DNA of 64,000 nucleotides from Pseudomonas oryzihabitans (GTDB lineage: Bacteria; Pseudomonadota; Gammaproteobacteria; Pseudomonadales; Pseudomonadaceae): contig NZ_CP102428.1 in assembly GCF_024652905.1 (NCBI RefSeq), positions 4,324,001 to 4,388,000 of the forward strand, in the 5' to 3' direction. Of the stretch, positions 1-9,296 are shown piece by piece (within the stretch, counting starts at the first letter, position 1; each line of letters starts with the position of its first letter). The position numbers and the translations under genes are program-made. The notes below the pieces were generated by a model. That model saw only the letters and a list, made by a program, of their open reading frames with translations, made no database searches and was not told the DNA's origin.

Positions 1-1
1 C

Positions 2-358
2 GCGCGCTACCAGCCGGAAATCGTCAGCTTCATCGATGCGCCGGGCACCGACGCGGCGGGGGAAGCGCACTTCCTGCTGGAGCATCCGAGCGGCGCCGCC
101 TTCTACACGGCCTATCGCCCAGAGAGCTTGCCCCATGCCACGCGCTGGGTGCTGCACAATCCCGACCAGCAGGTGGCGGCCTTCGTGCTGCCGGCGACCT
201 GCGAGCCGGAGGGCTATCTGGCCGAGACCGCCAAGGGGCAGGTGCAGCAGCTGCAGCCGGGTGAACGGCGCACCTTCAGCGTGCGCACCGGCTACCTTGC
301 CGCCGCCGAGCGCGAGGCGCTGCTGACGCGCCTGGCCGACCCGGCGCGGATCAGGTAA
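2..358 (+). CDS. Aldose 1-epimerase-like protein (C-terminal part)
   Basis: The reading frame is open from the window edge (codons from base 2) to TAA at 356-358, so only the last 118 residues are visible. The segment carries NPDQQVAAFVLPATCEPEGY followed by a GERRTF motif, which resembles the C-terminal beta-sandwich strands of aldose 1-epimerase (galactose mutarotase) family proteins. Such enzymes interconvert alpha and beta anomers of sugars. Its position next to a DeoR-type repressor and deoC suggests a role in deoxyribose or related sugar use; this is inference from context. The last 8 bases overlap the convergent deoR gene. The family call is moderate because the N-terminal part and catalytic residues lie outside the window. 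Confidence 0.5.
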   Translation, partial: ARYQPEIVSFIDAPGTDAAGEAHFLLEHPSGAAFYTAYRPESLPHATRWVLHNPDQQVAAFVLPATCEPEGYLAETAKGQVQQLQPGERRTFSVRTGYLAAAEREALLTRLADPARIR

Positions 359-1115
359 GCAGTTGCGCGCCGTTCGCCTCGATCCGCTCGCGATAGCTGC
401 GCGGAATGCGCCCGTCGCTGACCACCAAGTCGAAGTCGTCGAGCGCCGCGAAATGCGCGGCGCGCACCACGTCGAACTTGGTATGGTCGACCAGCAGCAG
501 CCGCTGCTGGGCCTGGCGCAGGACCTTCTGCTTGACCTCGACCTCGTTGAAGTTGAAGCAGGTGACGCCGAAGTCCTCGCTCACCCCGGCCGCCGAGACG
601 AAGGCGTGGGTGAGGCGCACGCTGTCGAGCACCCCGGTCTCCAGGCGACTCTCGAAGATCTGGTTCTTGCGCTGGAAGGTGCCACCGCACACCACCAGGG
701 TGCAGTTGACCTTCTGCTGCAGCTTGAGCAGCACGTTGAGCGAATGGCAGACGGCGGTGAATTCCAGGTCATCGGGAATGAAGTCCACCACGAAGGGCGT
801 GGTGGTCCCGCAATCGAGGAAGACGGTGTCGCCGGCGCGGATCTGCGCCGCGGCCAGGCGACCGATGCGGCGCTTTTCCTCGACCTGGCGCAGGTCCTGT
901 TCCACCACCTGGTAGCCGGGCGCCTCGCTGCCGCCGACATCGCGGGTGACGTGACCGCCGAGCAGCCGCAGGCCGTCCGGTGGGAGCCGCAGGTCACGTC
1001 TCAGGGTCATTTCCGAGACACCCAGCAGCTGGGCCATCTCGCGCAGGTGAATGGCGTGCTGATCCTGCAGCGCCTGGTGCATCAGCTTGAGCCGAGCGGC
1101 TTTCTTGCTATCCAT
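351..1115 (-). CDS. DeoR/GlpR family transcriptional repressor
   Basis: A 254-residue protein with a DeoR-type N-terminal helix-turn-helix at about residues 25-45 (AQLLGVSEMTLRRDL) and a DeoRC sensor domain, which in this family folds like a phosphosugar isomerase and binds a phosphorylated effector (visible: FLDCGTTTPFV and VCGGTF). It is divergent from deoC with a 94-base gap, so it probably represses deoC and the neighbouring sugar genes and is released by deoxyribose-5-phosphate or a similar ligand. The start ATG at 1113-1115 gives the usual family length (about 250 residues). The assignment to deoxyribose control rests on the neighbourhood; the family assignment is firm. Confidence 0.85.
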   Translation of the reverse strand: MDSKKAARLKLMHQALQDQHAIHLREMAQLLGVSEMTLRRDLRLPPDGLRLLGGHVTRDVGGSEAPGYQVVEQDLRQVEEKRRIGRLAAAQIRAGDTVFLDCGTTTPFVVDFIPDDLEFTAVCHSLNVLLKLQQKVNCTLVVCGGTFQRKNQIFESRLETGVLDSVRLTHAFVSAAGVSEDFGVTCFNFNEVEVKQKVLRQAQQRLLLVDHTKFDVVRAAHFAALDDFDLVVSDGRIPRSYRERIEANGAQLLT

Positions 1116-1209
1116 GAGGGGTGCGCTACGGGAGTCCGACTAGAGGTGCGGGCCGCACCAACCAAGAATTCTGATCCGATCATACGCTACCCGTGCCTGA
1201 GGAGGCCCC

Positions 1210-1887
1210 ATGCAGCTTGAACCCGGCGAACTCGCCAAGACCATCGACCACACCCTGCTCGCCGCCGATGCCCGCCGCGCCCAGATCGAGCGCCTGTGCC
1301 AGGAGGCGCGAACCCATGGCTTCTACTCGGTGTGCGTGAATTCCGCCCAGGTCCCCCACGCCGCGGCGCAACTGGCCGGCAGTGCGGTCAAGGTCTGCGC
1401 GGTGGTGGGCTTTCCGCTCGGCGCCGGGCTGAGCGCGGCCAAGGCCTTCGAAGCCGAGCAGGCCATCGCCGCCGGGGCGGGGGAGATCGACATGGTGCTC
1501 AATATCGGCTGGCTCAAGGATGGCCTGCTGGATGAGGTCTCCGCCGACATCGCCGCGGTCCAGGCCGCCTGCGGTGCGGTACCGCTCAAGGTGATCCTGG
1601 AGACTGGTCTGCTCGACGAGCCTCAGAAGCGCCAGGCCTGTCGGATCTGTCGCGACCTCGGGGTCGCCTTCGTCAAGACCTCGACCGGTTTCGGCCACGG
1701 TGGCGCGACCCTGGAGGACGTGCGGCTGATGCGCGAGGAGGTGGGCCCGGACATGGGCGTGAAGGCCTCCGGCGGCGTCCGCGACCGGGCCACCGCCCAG
1801 GCCATGCTGGACGCCGGCGCGACCCGCCTGGGGACCAGTTCGGGCGTGGCCATCGTCAGCGGCGGCGAGGGTGGCGCGGGGTATTAG
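1210..1887 (+). CDS. deoC: Deoxyribose-phosphate aldolase
   Basis: 225-residue class I aldolase that cleaves 2-deoxyribose-5-phosphate to glyceraldehyde-3-phosphate and acetaldehyde in nucleoside catabolism. The TIM-barrel landmarks are all present: IDHTLL near the N-terminus, EIDMVLN with D94, the Schiff-base lysine K156 in FVKTSTGF, and the second active-site lysine K185 in [10 protein letters not shown], followed by the phosphate-binding GTSSG. A strong ribosome site (GAGGAGG) lies 5-11 bases before the ATG. Length is that of the short bacterial DeoC form. It is divergent from the DeoR-type repressor. No other deo genes (deoA, deoB, deoD) are in view. Confidence 0.95.
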   Translation: MQLEPGELAKTIDHTLLAADARRAQIERLCQEARTHGFYSVCVNSAQVPHAAAQLAGSAVKVCAVVGFPLGAGLSAAKAFEAEQAIAAGAGEIDMVLNIGWLKDGLLDEVSADIAAVQAACGAVPLKVILETGLLDEPQKRQACRICRDLGVAFVKTSTGFGHGGATLEDVRLMREEVGPDMGVKASGGVRDRATAQAMLDAGATRLGTSSGVAIVSGGEGGAGY

Positions 1888-1899
1888 AGCAGGACGCCT

Positions 1900-1977
1900 G
1901 TAGGTTGAGCGCAGCGAAGCCCAACGATGCCGCCTTGTGTTGGGCTTCGGCGGAGGAGCCGCCTCAGCCCAACCTAC
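1900..1977. repeat. Nested inverted repeat between convergent deoC and cobM
   Basis: An outer pair (GTAGGTTG at 1900 and CCAACCTAC ending at 1977) encloses a perfect 10-base stem, GAAGCCCAAC at 1916-1925 and GTTGGGCTTC at 1939-1948. It fills the 95-base gap between two convergent genes. Sequences of this type are scattered through Pseudomonas genomes; here it may also work as a bidirectional terminator, although no U-run follows the stem. Confidence 0.6.
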
Positions 1978-1982
1978 GAGTG

Positions 1983-2714
1983 CTACCCCGGTCCTTGCCG
2001 GTACAGCTTGGAATCCTGGAAATCCCCCGGCGCCAGCACCTCGCCTACCAGAATCAGCGCGGTGCGGCGGAAATCCTTGTCCCGCGCCCGTTCGACGATG
2101 TCGGCCAGGGTGCCCTGGACGCTGTCCTGATCCGGCCAGCTGGCGCGGTGGACGATGGCCACCGGGCAGCCGGGACCGTAGTGCGGCAGGAGGTCGGCGA
2201 CGATGCGCTCCAGCTGGCCGACGCCGAGGTGGATGGCCAGGGTCGCGCGGTGGCGGGCCAGGTCGGCCAGCGCCTCGCCTTCCGGCATGGCCGTGCGACT
2301 GGCATAGCGGGTGAGGATCACCGTCTGGCTGACGCCGGGCAGGGTCAGCTCGCAACCCAGCAGGGCCGCGCAGGCGGCGGTGGCGGTCACGCCGGGGACG
2401 ATCTCGTAGGCGATGCCCAGCGCCTGCAGGCGGCGGATCTGCTCACCGATGGCGCCGTACAGCGAGGGATCGCCGGAATGCACCCGGGCCACGTCCTGGC
2501 CACGGGCGTGGGCAGCGGCCAGGTGGCCGACGATGGCGTCGAGATCCAGGTGGGCGGTGTCGATCACCGTCTCGGCGCGATGGCCCTCGAGCACCGCGGG
2601 CGGCACCAGGGAGCCGGCATAGAGGATCACCGGGCATTGGCGGATCAGCCGTTGGCCCTTGACGGTGATGAGGTCGGGATCGCCGGGGCCGGCGCCGATG
2701 AAATAAACGGTCAT
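1983..2714 (-). CDS. cobM: Precorrin-4 C11-methyltransferase
   Basis: 243-residue member of the tetrapyrrole methylase family that adds the C11 methyl group to precorrin-4 using S-adenosylmethionine. It begins with the family signature VYFIGAGPGDPDLIT and carries the CobM-type segments YAGSLVP and VHSGDPSLYGA as well as EIVPGVTA, all typical of CobM/CbiF. It overlaps the 3' end of cobK by 4 bases (start ATG 2712-2714), so the two are translationally coupled and form the end of the cobL-cobK-cobM arm. In several other pseudomonads cobM is elsewhere on the chromosome. Confidence 0.95.
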   Translation of the reverse strand: MTVYFIGAGPGDPDLITVKGQRLIRQCPVILYAGSLVPPAVLEGHRAETVIDTAHLDLDAIVGHLAAAHARGQDVARVHSGDPSLYGAIGEQIRRLQALGIAYEIVPGVTATAACAALLGCELTLPGVSQTVILTRYASRTAMPEGEALADLARHRATLAIHLGVGQLERIVADLLPHYGPGCPVAIVHRASWPDQDSVQGTLADIVERARDKDFRRTALILVGEVLAPGDFQDSKLYRQGPG

Positions 2715-3433
2715 GGGGTTTCCTCGGCCAGGGCGGCGAGCAGCTCGGCGACGCTGGCGAATTCGCGGTCGACGCTGGGCAGGGCAGGGCGCCGCAGGAT
2801 CAGCACCGGCAGGCCCCGCTCGCGGGCGACCTGCAGCTTGGGCTGGGTGGCGGCGCTACCGCTGTTCTTGCTGATCAGCACATCGAAGTCGCCGTGGGCG
2901 AAGAGCGCGCGCTCGGCCTCCAGGGCGAAGGGGCCGCGGTCGGCGATGATCCGCGCCCGGAAGTGGCCGGGATGGGCGTCGAGCAGGCGCAGGGTCCAGA
3001 ACTGCCCGCCGGGAATCTCCTGGAGATGTTCCAGCGGCTCGCGACCCAGGGTGAAGAAGGGGCGGGCGAAGGGTGCCAGGGCTCGCTGCAGCTCGGCCCA
3101 GTCGGCTACCTCGCGCCAGTCGTCGTCTGGTCCGGCCTGCCAGCCGGGTCGGCGCAGCGCCCAGCAGGGGAGGCCAGTGTCAGCAGCGGCCCGCGCGGCG
3201 TTGTGGCTGATCCGGGCGGCGTAGGGGTGGGTGGCGTCCAGCAGCAGCTCGATGCCTTCACTGTGGAGAAAGGCGGCCAGCCCCGCGGCGCCGCCGTAGC
3301 CGCCGACCCGCACCTGGCAGGGCAGGTCCTGGGGCACCCGACCGAGGCCGGCGAGGCTATAGAGGGCATCTGCCGGGAGCTGACGGGCGATGGCCAGGGC
3401 TTCGGTGGTGCCGCCGAGCAGGAGGATCTTCAT
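2711..3433 (-). CDS. cobK: Precorrin-6A reductase
   Basis: 240-residue NAD(P)H-dependent enzyme reducing precorrin-6A (precorrin-6x) to dihydroprecorrin-6. The N-terminus (KILLLGGTTEALAIAR) is the family's nucleotide-binding loop, and DATHPYAARISHNA is the CobK/CbiJ signature. SKNSGSAATQPKL near residue 200 is the conserved second-domain substrate-binding region. It sits between cobL (341 bases upstream) and cobM (4-base overlap) on the same strand. Length is normal for the family. Confidence 0.95.
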   Translation of the reverse strand: MKILLLGGTTEALAIARQLPADALYSLAGLGRVPQDLPCQVRVGGYGGAAGLAAFLHSEGIELLLDATHPYAARISHNAARAAADTGLPCWALRRPGWQAGPDDDWREVADWAELQRALAPFARPFFTLGREPLEHLQEIPGGQFWTLRLLDAHPGHFRARIIADRGPFALEAERALFAHGDFDVLISKNSGSAATQPKLQVARERGLPVLILRRPALPSVDREFASVAELLAALAEETP

Positions 3434-3774
3434 GGGCGGTTTTCCGTAAGAGCGGCGGAGGCTTCGTCAGGCATGGAGCGCCCTCACCCCTGGCCCCTCT
3501 CCCCGAGGGAGAGGAGAGGAAAAGCGGTGCCTGGGGGCGAGCGGCGGAGTAGGGGTATTGGTCTCGTAGACGGCTTTCCCGCCGATGATCACAGCTTGCT
3601 CAGCAAGAGTCGTGGGCGTCAGCCCGGATGCCAGATTTCCAGGCCCCCACCGAACGGCCCCCTCGCCCCCGCGGGGAGAGGGCTGGGGTGAGGGGGCAAG
3701 GCGCCACTCACAGTCATCAAAGATGAAGGAGGCACACCCAACCACCCGCTCTACTTTTGACGAGCGACGGCCAC
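3434..3774. repeat. Gene-free gap cobL-cobK with two C-rich dispersed repeats
   Basis: This 341-base gap interrupts the cob operon. It contains two copies, in opposite orientation, of a short repeat built on CCCTCACCCC...CTCTCCC with an adjoining GGAGAGG arm (3481-3517 and 3659-3696). Relatives are at 44326-44360 and 44541-44577. Open frames across this region translate the repeats themselves and are not credible genes. No riboswitch or clear promoter was recognised. Confidence 0.6.
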
Positions 3775-4977
3775 TCACGGCTTCACCACTTCCAGCAAGG
3801 TAATAGGCAGCGCCGCACGCCAGGTATCGAAGGCGCCCAGTGGCTGGGCCTGGGCCACCTGCAACCGGGTCAGGTCACCACCGTGGCGCTCGCGGAAGGC
3901 CACCAGAGCGGCTTCGGTCTGCAGGGTCACGGCATTGGCGACCAGGCGGCCGCCGGGTTTCAAGGCGGCCCAGCAGCTGTCCAGTACCCCCGGCGCGGTA
4001 AGCCCGCCGCCGATGAAGATGGCGTCCGGGGTGGCCAGGCCGGCCAGCGCCTCGGGCGCCTGGCCGGCGACCAGTTGCAGGGCCGGGGCGCCGAGGTGGT
4101 CGCGGTTATGGAGGATATGGGCCTGACGACCGGCATCGGCCTCGATGGCCAGCACCCGGCAGCCGGGATGGCTGCGCGCCCATTCGATGCCGATGGAGCC
4201 GCAGCCGGCGCCCACATCCCACAGCAGTTCGCCGGGACGCGGCGCCAGACGCGCCAGGGTCACGGCGCGCACGTCGCGCTTGGTCAACTGGCCGTCGTGG
4301 CGATAGGCGCTGTCCGGCAGACCGGGGGTGAGCGGCAGTCCCGCTTCACCGGTCTCGCTCAGGACCTCGATGGCGACCAGATTGAGCGCCGCCGCCTCGG
4401 TCATCGACCAGGCCTCGGCGCGACCGGCGATGCGGCGTTCCAGGGGCCCGCCCAGGTGCTCCAGCACTTGCAGCTGGCTGGCGCCAAAGCCTTGGTCCAC
4501 CAGCAGGGCGGCCAGGGCGGCGGGGCTGTGACCGTCGTTGCTCAAGACCAGCAGGCGCGCGCCGGGATGGAGATGGCGCACCACCCCGGCCAGGGGCCGG
4601 GCCACCACCGATAGCAACGCGACCTCTTGCAGGGGCCAGCCCAGGCGCGCAGCGGCCAGGGAGTAGGAAGAGGGCGCCGGTAGCACCTGCAGTTCGTCGG
4701 CCGACAGCTGGCGCGCCAGGCTCGCGCCGACGCCGAACAGCATGGGATCGCCGCTGGCCAGCACGCAGACCGGGGTGCCGCGGCGGTCCAGCGCCGGGGC
4801 CAGGGCAAAGGGCTGTGGCCAGGGCTCGCGGACGGCGCGGATGCAGGGTGGCAGCAGCGCCAGCTGGCGCGGACCGCCGATGACGACCTGCGCTTCCAGC
4901 AGGGCGCGGCGGGCCTGCTTGCCGAGGCCGGGGTAGCCGTCTTCGCCGATACCCACCACGGTCAGCCAGGGGATCAT
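3775..4977 (-). CDS. cobL: Precorrin-6Y C5,15-methyltransferase (decarboxylating), CbiE-CbiT fusion
   Basis: About 400 residues. The N-terminal half is a CbiE tetrapyrrole methylase ([15 protein letters not shown] start, [12 protein letters not shown]). The C-terminal half is a CbiT-type class I methyltransferase with the SAM loop [15 protein letters not shown] and FIGGGL. Together they methylate C5 and C15 and decarboxylate the acetate side chain. The frame is open further upstream, but I place the start at ATG 4975-4977 because family proteins begin there and GAGGTG stands just upstream. It heads the cobL-cobK-cobM arm. A group II intron ends about 50 bases before this start, so cobL mRNA from a promoter beyond the intron would need splicing. 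Confidence 0.93.
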   Translation of the reverse strand: MIPWLTVVGIGEDGYPGLGKQARRALLEAQVVIGGPRQLALLPPCIRAVREPWPQPFALAPALDRRGTPVCVLASGDPMLFGVGASLARQLSADELQVLPAPSSYSLAAARLGWPLQEVALLSVVARPLAGVVRHLHPGARLLVLSNDGHSPAALAALLVDQGFGASQLQVLEHLGGPLERRIAGRAEAWSMTEAAALNLVAIEVLSETGEAGLPLTPGLPDSAYRHDGQLTKRDVRAVTLARLAPRPGELLWDVGAGCGSIGIEWARSHPGCRVLAIEADAGRQAHILHNRDHLGAPALQLVAGQAPEALAGLATPDAIFIGGGLTAPGVLDSCWAALKPGGRLVANAVTLQTEAALVAFRERHGGDLTRLQVAQAQPLGAFDTWRAALPITLLEVVKP

Positions 4978-5070
4978 GAACACACCTCGTCGAACGTCAG
5001 CCGACCGGGCGTTTTCAAGGGGTCGGGGTCGGGTGGCCCCGGAGTCATTATCTGACCCGGGGCCCCCTAA

Positions 5071-5104
5071 GAACCGTGCTTGCGACTTTCGCAGCACACG
5101 GCTC
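5071..5104 (-). ncRNA. Group II intron domain V
   Basis: 34-base catalytic hairpin read on the minus strand: it starts GAGCCGTGTGC, has the GAAA tetraloop within TGCGAAAGTCGCA, and closes with GCACGGTTC. This is the most conserved part of group II ribozymes, with the catalytic AGC triad (bases 2-4) and the two-base bulge after the loop. Its intact sequence argues that the intron is still splicing-competent. Confidence 0.9.
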
Positions 5105-5161
5105 AAGCTTACGAAAAACCAGCCATAGGCTGGCCGGCAACTGTGACGTGCGATCCTAACA

Positions 5162-6895
5162 TCATAGACCGCTATATCTCAGGGTTACCTGTTGCCGCTG
5201 GCTATGCACCAGCGAGTGGCAGTTAGGGTGTATGAGCACGCGATTTTTTAGGGTGTCCTTGCCGCCGTCCACCCGTCGAATGACGTGATGGTCGTCCCAG
5301 CCAGTTTCCTTATTTACCGCGTGACCACATAAGGCGCAGAGTCCTTTCTGCCGCGTGAAGAGATACAGGATTTGTTTTCTGAAATGCAGTTTGTGCTGCA
5401 TTCGTCGAACTCTTAGTTTTTCCCATTTCTCTTCGTGTTTCGCATCGTATGGATGGTACCCACCCGATAGCCGCGGTTGTCGCCTTATCTCAGTGTCCGC
5501 TAGCTGGTATAGCTGGCAGAACTTGCGTTCACCCTTCTTACCTCTGTAGGGATGCGCAAAAACCCAATTTCGCTTGCCTATGGAGTGGAAGTATCTATTC
5601 CGGCACCAATTAGCTTGCTTCTTCGGATGACGGCGCTTCGCCCACCTTCGCAGCAACCAGACGATCAAGCTGTCTAACCGGCTGAAGGCTTTCTTTGCTA
5701 CGGCTGGAGAGTGGTATTGAGCCCACCCTTTCAGCACCGGATTCAGGCGTCCGATTAGCTCTTCCTGAGTCAATGCCCCGCTGGTTTTTACTATTTCTCT
5801 AACCTTGCGATAGAACGTTGAGATGTTCTTTTTCGAGGGCTTGATGAATAGCTTGGTCCGGCGGTAAGGCGACTTCGGGACGTACTTCCTGAAATTCCAC
5901 CCTAGGAAATCGAAGCCCTGAAGGATGTGGGTTATCTGCGTTTTCTCTTCGGACAAGCTCACCCCTCGTACTGACAGGAATTGCTCGACCCAAGGTATGA
6001 CCTCGTCAGTCAACAGCTCTTTGGTAGCCGCTGTGATGATGAAGTCGTCCGCGTATCGCACCACATGCACTCTGGGCGTATCGGCGTCGGTACCCGCTAG
6101 CTTTCTGGCCAGGTGACCTTTGAGCTGCATCTCCAAGCCGTTAAGGGTGGCGTTAGCCAAACAGGGCGAAATAATCCCGCCTTGTGGCGTCCCGGCCTCC
6201 GTAGCCATGAAGTGTCGCCGGTCAATTACCCCGGCCTTCAACCACAGCCGCAGTACCTTCTTGTCCATAGGGACGTTCTGGCACAGCCACTCGTGATTGA
6301 TGTTGTCGAAGAACCCCTTGATGTCACCTTCCAGAACCCACATAGGTGAGTCGTCTCTCGACATTAACTGAAAGATTTCAACCATCGCATCAGCGGTCGA
6401 GCGATCCGGCCGGAAGCCGAAACTTTTCGGGTCGCTGGTGCTTTCGATGACGGGTTCCAGGGCTGACAGGTAGAGCGCTTGCATGGCCCGATCAAACATC
6501 GTCGGTATACCTAGCGGGCGCTTTTCCTTCTTCCCTGGCTTCGGTATCCAAACCCTCTTTAGCGGTTTGGGCCGATAGCCTCGTTTCTCCGATAGACGCT
6601 TCGCGGCGTAGAGCTTGGCTGGAGGCGTCCCCCAGGTTTCTCCATCAACGCCCGGAGTCTTGCGACCCCGGTTTTCAGTCACCCGTCTTACAGCCAAACA
6701 GCGACCATAAAACGAATGGGTCAGTAACCGTTGTAGGCGTTTAACCCTACGCCAGTCACCGGCCATTGTTGCCTGCGCAATCTTCAACTGCGTTTTCCGA
6801 ACGGAGATTTGGATCTTGGCCCAATCGAGATCGTGCCAGCCCTTCACGCCGTCAGGAGACGCAGACGAAACCGATGTTGCTGGTTGCGTATTCAT
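5162..6895 (-). CDS. ltrA: Group II intron reverse transcriptase/maturase with HNH endonuclease
   Basis: 577-residue multifunctional intron protein. The order is a reverse transcriptase domain with the catalytic motif RYADDFII and the TPQGGIISP motif, a maturase (X) domain, a DNA-binding region, and a C-terminal HNH endonuclease with CALCGH, DDHHVI and HPNCHSLVH. All domains look intact, so it should promote both splicing and target-primed retrohoming. Presence of the endonuclease separates it from class C introns, which lack it. Base composition is visibly more AT-rich than the flanking cob genes, as expected for a mobile element. It lies in domain IV of the intron and is transcribed in the same direction as cobL. 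Confidence 0.95.
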   Translation of the reverse strand: MNTQPATSVSSASPDGVKGWHDLDWAKIQISVRKTQLKIAQATMAGDWRRVKRLQRLLTHSFYGRCLAVRRVTENRGRKTPGVDGETWGTPPAKLYAAKRLSEKRGYRPKPLKRVWIPKPGKKEKRPLGIPTMFDRAMQALYLSALEPVIESTSDPKSFGFRPDRSTADAMVEIFQLMSRDDSPMWVLEGDIKGFFDNINHEWLCQNVPMDKKVLRLWLKAGVIDRRHFMATEAGTPQGGIISPCLANATLNGLEMQLKGHLARKLAGTDADTPRVHVVRYADDFIITAATKELLTDEVIPWVEQFLSVRGVSLSEEKTQITHILQGFDFLGWNFRKYVPKSPYRRTKLFIKPSKKNISTFYRKVREIVKTSGALTQEELIGRLNPVLKGWAQYHSPAVAKKAFSRLDSLIVWLLRRWAKRRHPKKQANWCRNRYFHSIGKRNWVFAHPYRGKKGERKFCQLYQLADTEIRRQPRLSGGYHPYDAKHEEKWEKLRVRRMQHKLHFRKQILYLFTRQKGLCALCGHAVNKETGWDDHHVIRRVDGGKDTLKNRVLIHPNCHSLVHSQRQQVTLRYSGL

Positions 6896-7651
6896 ACAGT
6901 CCTCCTCAGGTCAGTAACCTTCGGGACGGACTTCTCCCCCTAGGGGTTGAAGTCACCCCTAGGGTCGTTTCGCTGGAAATCAGCACTAGATCATGCGCCC
7001 GTAAACCAGGTGCACGTCAGCCAGGGTTGCCCCTGTCGATGATGTTTCAACCGATATGCCGCCCATTACAGACAGCCATTCGCTTTTTGCACCCTCCCAT
7101 TCCCCACACCCAACAGCTTTCCTTGCGGATTGCCTGCCTTCCGATGTTGCTGGTTAGGCGGGTGGTCGGGATTGCCACGTTCCCCGCTGTGCATCGATTC
7201 CCCGGTTAGGTTCCGTCTCTCCCCCGACAGTCGTAGTGGTACCGCGTCGTTAGCTTTGACAACGAGCGCCAGACTGCTTTGCCGATTTTGGCCAGGGCCT
7301 ATTAACTGCCGTAGGCCCAGTTATGCTTACGAGGGGTCTAGCAACGGTTCACATGCGTTAACCATACGGGTTGGGTCACTAGCCCTAAGCTTCCGTGCAG
7401 TTCGGAAGCTTCACGAAGCTGTTGCCAGTCAAGCGTGTCCCTTACGGGATAGGACGTTGTCCATCGGGCTTCACACCTCAGGGTTGGCCCCCGACGCATG
7501 CCGATGTAGTGAACTGGCAGGTACATGCCAGGCTCGGTACCCCCTGTATTAGCAAGGTTGAGCAATGCACAAGCGGAGCGGTTGCTCCGTGCTTGGACGA
7601 GATACCCTAGCGTCTCACGACGTTGGCATGGGCCAAATGAGACCAAGGCAC

Positions 7652-8009
7652 CCCAGAGATGGATTGACCCCTTGCGGGGTCAAATCACCCGCAGGGAGTC
7701 TTGTTACATTTAGATACAATTTCCTTGGCGGAAACTGCTCTCTGTTACGTCTGATTGATCAATTTATAGCCAAAAATGGCCAAATTTGAGACGTACTTAC
7801 CCTGGCAAGCAGGGATCGCATTGTCCCCACAAGTGGGTCGAATCAGGCGCGGCAGAGCCGGCTCTCGTGCTTTATTTAGGCTTCAAACCCCTGTAGAACA
7901 AGGGTTTCGGCGCCAAGACTAAGCTGGTCGACCAAGCACAACACGAGCATACGTGTCGCACCAAAGCGGGCATAATAACGTCTTTCCCCGTTCAGCCCGA
8001 CCTTCCGCC
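7652..8009. other. AT-rich intergenic region between intron and cobG
   Basis: This 358-base stretch is the rest of the divergent cobL/cobG control region. A perfect hairpin with a 4-base loop (TTGACCCC/GGGGTCAA, 7664-7683) stands 13 bases from the inferred intron end. Bases 7691-7800 hold 43 G+C out of 110 (39%), far below the surrounding genes. A small inverted repeat AAACCC/GGGTTT lies near 7886-7908. CATAAT at 7971-7976 could be the -10 element of a cobG promoter. No B12 box was found here on either strand. Confidence 0.55.
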
Positions 8010-9296
8010 GTGAATCCTCCGTCTCCTTCCGCCCTCGTCCCGCGGCCTTCGGCCTGTCCGGGCCTGCTGCGCATCGTGCCCGCGCGCGATGGCGGCCTGT
8101 GCCGGGTGAAGTTGCCGGGCGGGCGACTCATGGCAGGCCAGGCGCGAGCGATCGCCGCCGCCAGCGAGCGCTGGGCGAACGGGGTACTGGAGCTGACCAA
8201 TAGGGCCAACCTGCAATTGCGCGGCGTGCGCCCGGATGGCGCCGACGCCCTGGTGGCCGCGCTGCAGGCCGCCGGTCTGGGTCCGGCCGATCCGGCCGCC
8301 GACGACGTGCGCAATCTGCTGCTCAGCCCGGCGGCGGGGCGTGATCCTCAGCAGCTGCGCGACGTCTGCCCCCTGGCCGCCGAATTGCTCGCCCTGCTGG
8401 AGGGCGACCGCCGACTGCATGGGCTGTCGGCCAAGTTCGCCCTGCAACTGGACGGCGGCGAAGCCCTGGCGCGGCTCGATCATCCCCACGATGTCTGGCT
8501 GTCGGCTCGCGCCGAGGGCTATGTCCTTGGTCTGGCCGGTACCCCGCTGGACAGACCGGTTGGGCTGATCGCTCCGGGCCAGGAGGTGGCGACCGTCACG
8601 CGGCTGCTGCATCGCTTTCTCGATCTCGCCGGTCCCGAGCAGGGCCGCATGCGCCAGCTGCTGGCGCAGCGTCCGGTCGCAGAGGTAGTGGCCGGCCTGG
8701 ATCTGCTGCCGCCTCCCACGACCTCCCGCGCGCCGGCGCGCAGCGTGTTGCGCCTGGGGTGCCATCCACAGCGTCAATCGGGCCTCTGCTGGATCGGCGC
8801 CCAGCCCGCCCTAGGCCGCCTGCCGGCAACGAGCCTGGCCGCCGTCGCCGACCTGGCCGAGCACCTCGGCAACGGCGACCTGCACCTGACCCCCTGGCAG
8901 GGCCTGTTGCTGCCCGATGTGCCGACCGACAAGGCCCAGGCGCTGCCCACGGCCTTGACCACCCTGGACCTGACCACCGACCCTGCCGCACCCTTGGCCC
9001 GGCTGATCGCCTGTACCGGCAGCCAGGGCTGCGCCAAGGGCCAGGCCGACACCAAGGGCGATGCCCTGCGCCTGGCCGAGCGGCTGCCGGCGGACCTGGA
9101 GGTGCATCTCTCCGGTTGCCCGCGCAGTTGCGCCCTGGCCGGCCAGGCGCCCCACACCCTCCTGGCGGTGGCCCCCGGTCGCTATGACCTCTTCGTGCGC
9201 GACGCCACCCAGCCAGGTCCGGGCCGGCGGCGCGCCACCCACCTTTCTCTCGACGAGGCCGCCGCCTGGCTGGCCCGGAGTCCCAGTGATGCTTGA
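8010..9296 (+). CDS. cobG: Precorrin-3B synthase
   Basis: About 428 residues. It resembles nitrite/sulfite reductases and, in the aerobic B12 route, oxidises precorrin-3A to precorrin-3B with O2. Two half-repeats are seen (LTNRANLQLRGV and LHLTPWQGLLLPD). The 4Fe-4S/siroheme-type cysteines are in CTGSQGCAKG and HLSGCPRSC near the C-terminus. The frame continues upstream to a GTG at 7953; I prefer GTG 8010-8012 because residues before it are proline/serine-rich and unlike the family, and a possible -10 lies just before it. It starts the cobG-H-I-J operon and overlaps cobH by 8 bases. Its presence marks the oxygen-dependent pathway. Confidence 0.88.
   Translation: MNPPSPSALVPRPSACPGLLRIVPARDGGLCRVKLPGGRLMAGQARAIAAASERWANGVLELTNRANLQLRGVRPDGADALVAALQAAGLGPADPAADDVRNLLLSPAAGRDPQQLRDVCPLAAELLALLEGDRRLHGLSAKFALQLDGGEALARLDHPHDVWLSARAEGYVLGLAGTPLDRPVGLIAPGQEVATVTRLLHRFLDLAGPEQGRMRQLLAQRPVAEVVAGLDLLPPPTTSRAPARSVLRLGCHPQRQSGLCWIGAQPALGRLPATSLAAVADLAEHLGNGDLHLTPWQGLLLPDVPTDKAQALPTALTTLDLTTDPAAPLARLIACTGSQGCAKGQADTKGDALRLAERLPADLEVHLSGCPRSCALAGQAPHTLLAVAPGRYDLFVRDATQPGPGRRRATHLSLDEAAAWLARSPSDA

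Larger units (their letters stand above)
5028..7651 (-). mobile_element. Group II intron, complete, with maturase in domain IV
   Basis: The minus strand shows the standard order: about 750 bases of structured RNA (domains I-III), the maturase gene, a canonical 34-base domain V at 5071-5104, and a domain VI hairpin (GGCCCCGG/CCGGGGCC flanking a GATAAT loop region) at about 5033-5070. The 3' end is placed at the AC near 5028; because CCCGAC is repeated directly beyond it, the junction could be 6 bases further. The 5' end is set at GTGCC (7651), which resembles the GUGYG consensus and is followed by a stem GTCTCA/TGAGAC. That 5' boundary is provisional. The intron lies in the same sense as cobL, upstream of its start. 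Confidence 0.85.

Noticed and set aside
3467-3778. Minus-strand open frame of about 100 codons between cobL and cobK
   Set aside because: Its product is mostly a translation of the C-rich dispersed repeats (PSPQPSPRGGEG and LPRGEGPGVR), with no ribosome site and no family.
4978-5160. Cobalamin riboswitch upstream of cobL
   Set aside because: The structured GC-rich sequence is intron domain V and VI; no B12 box is present.
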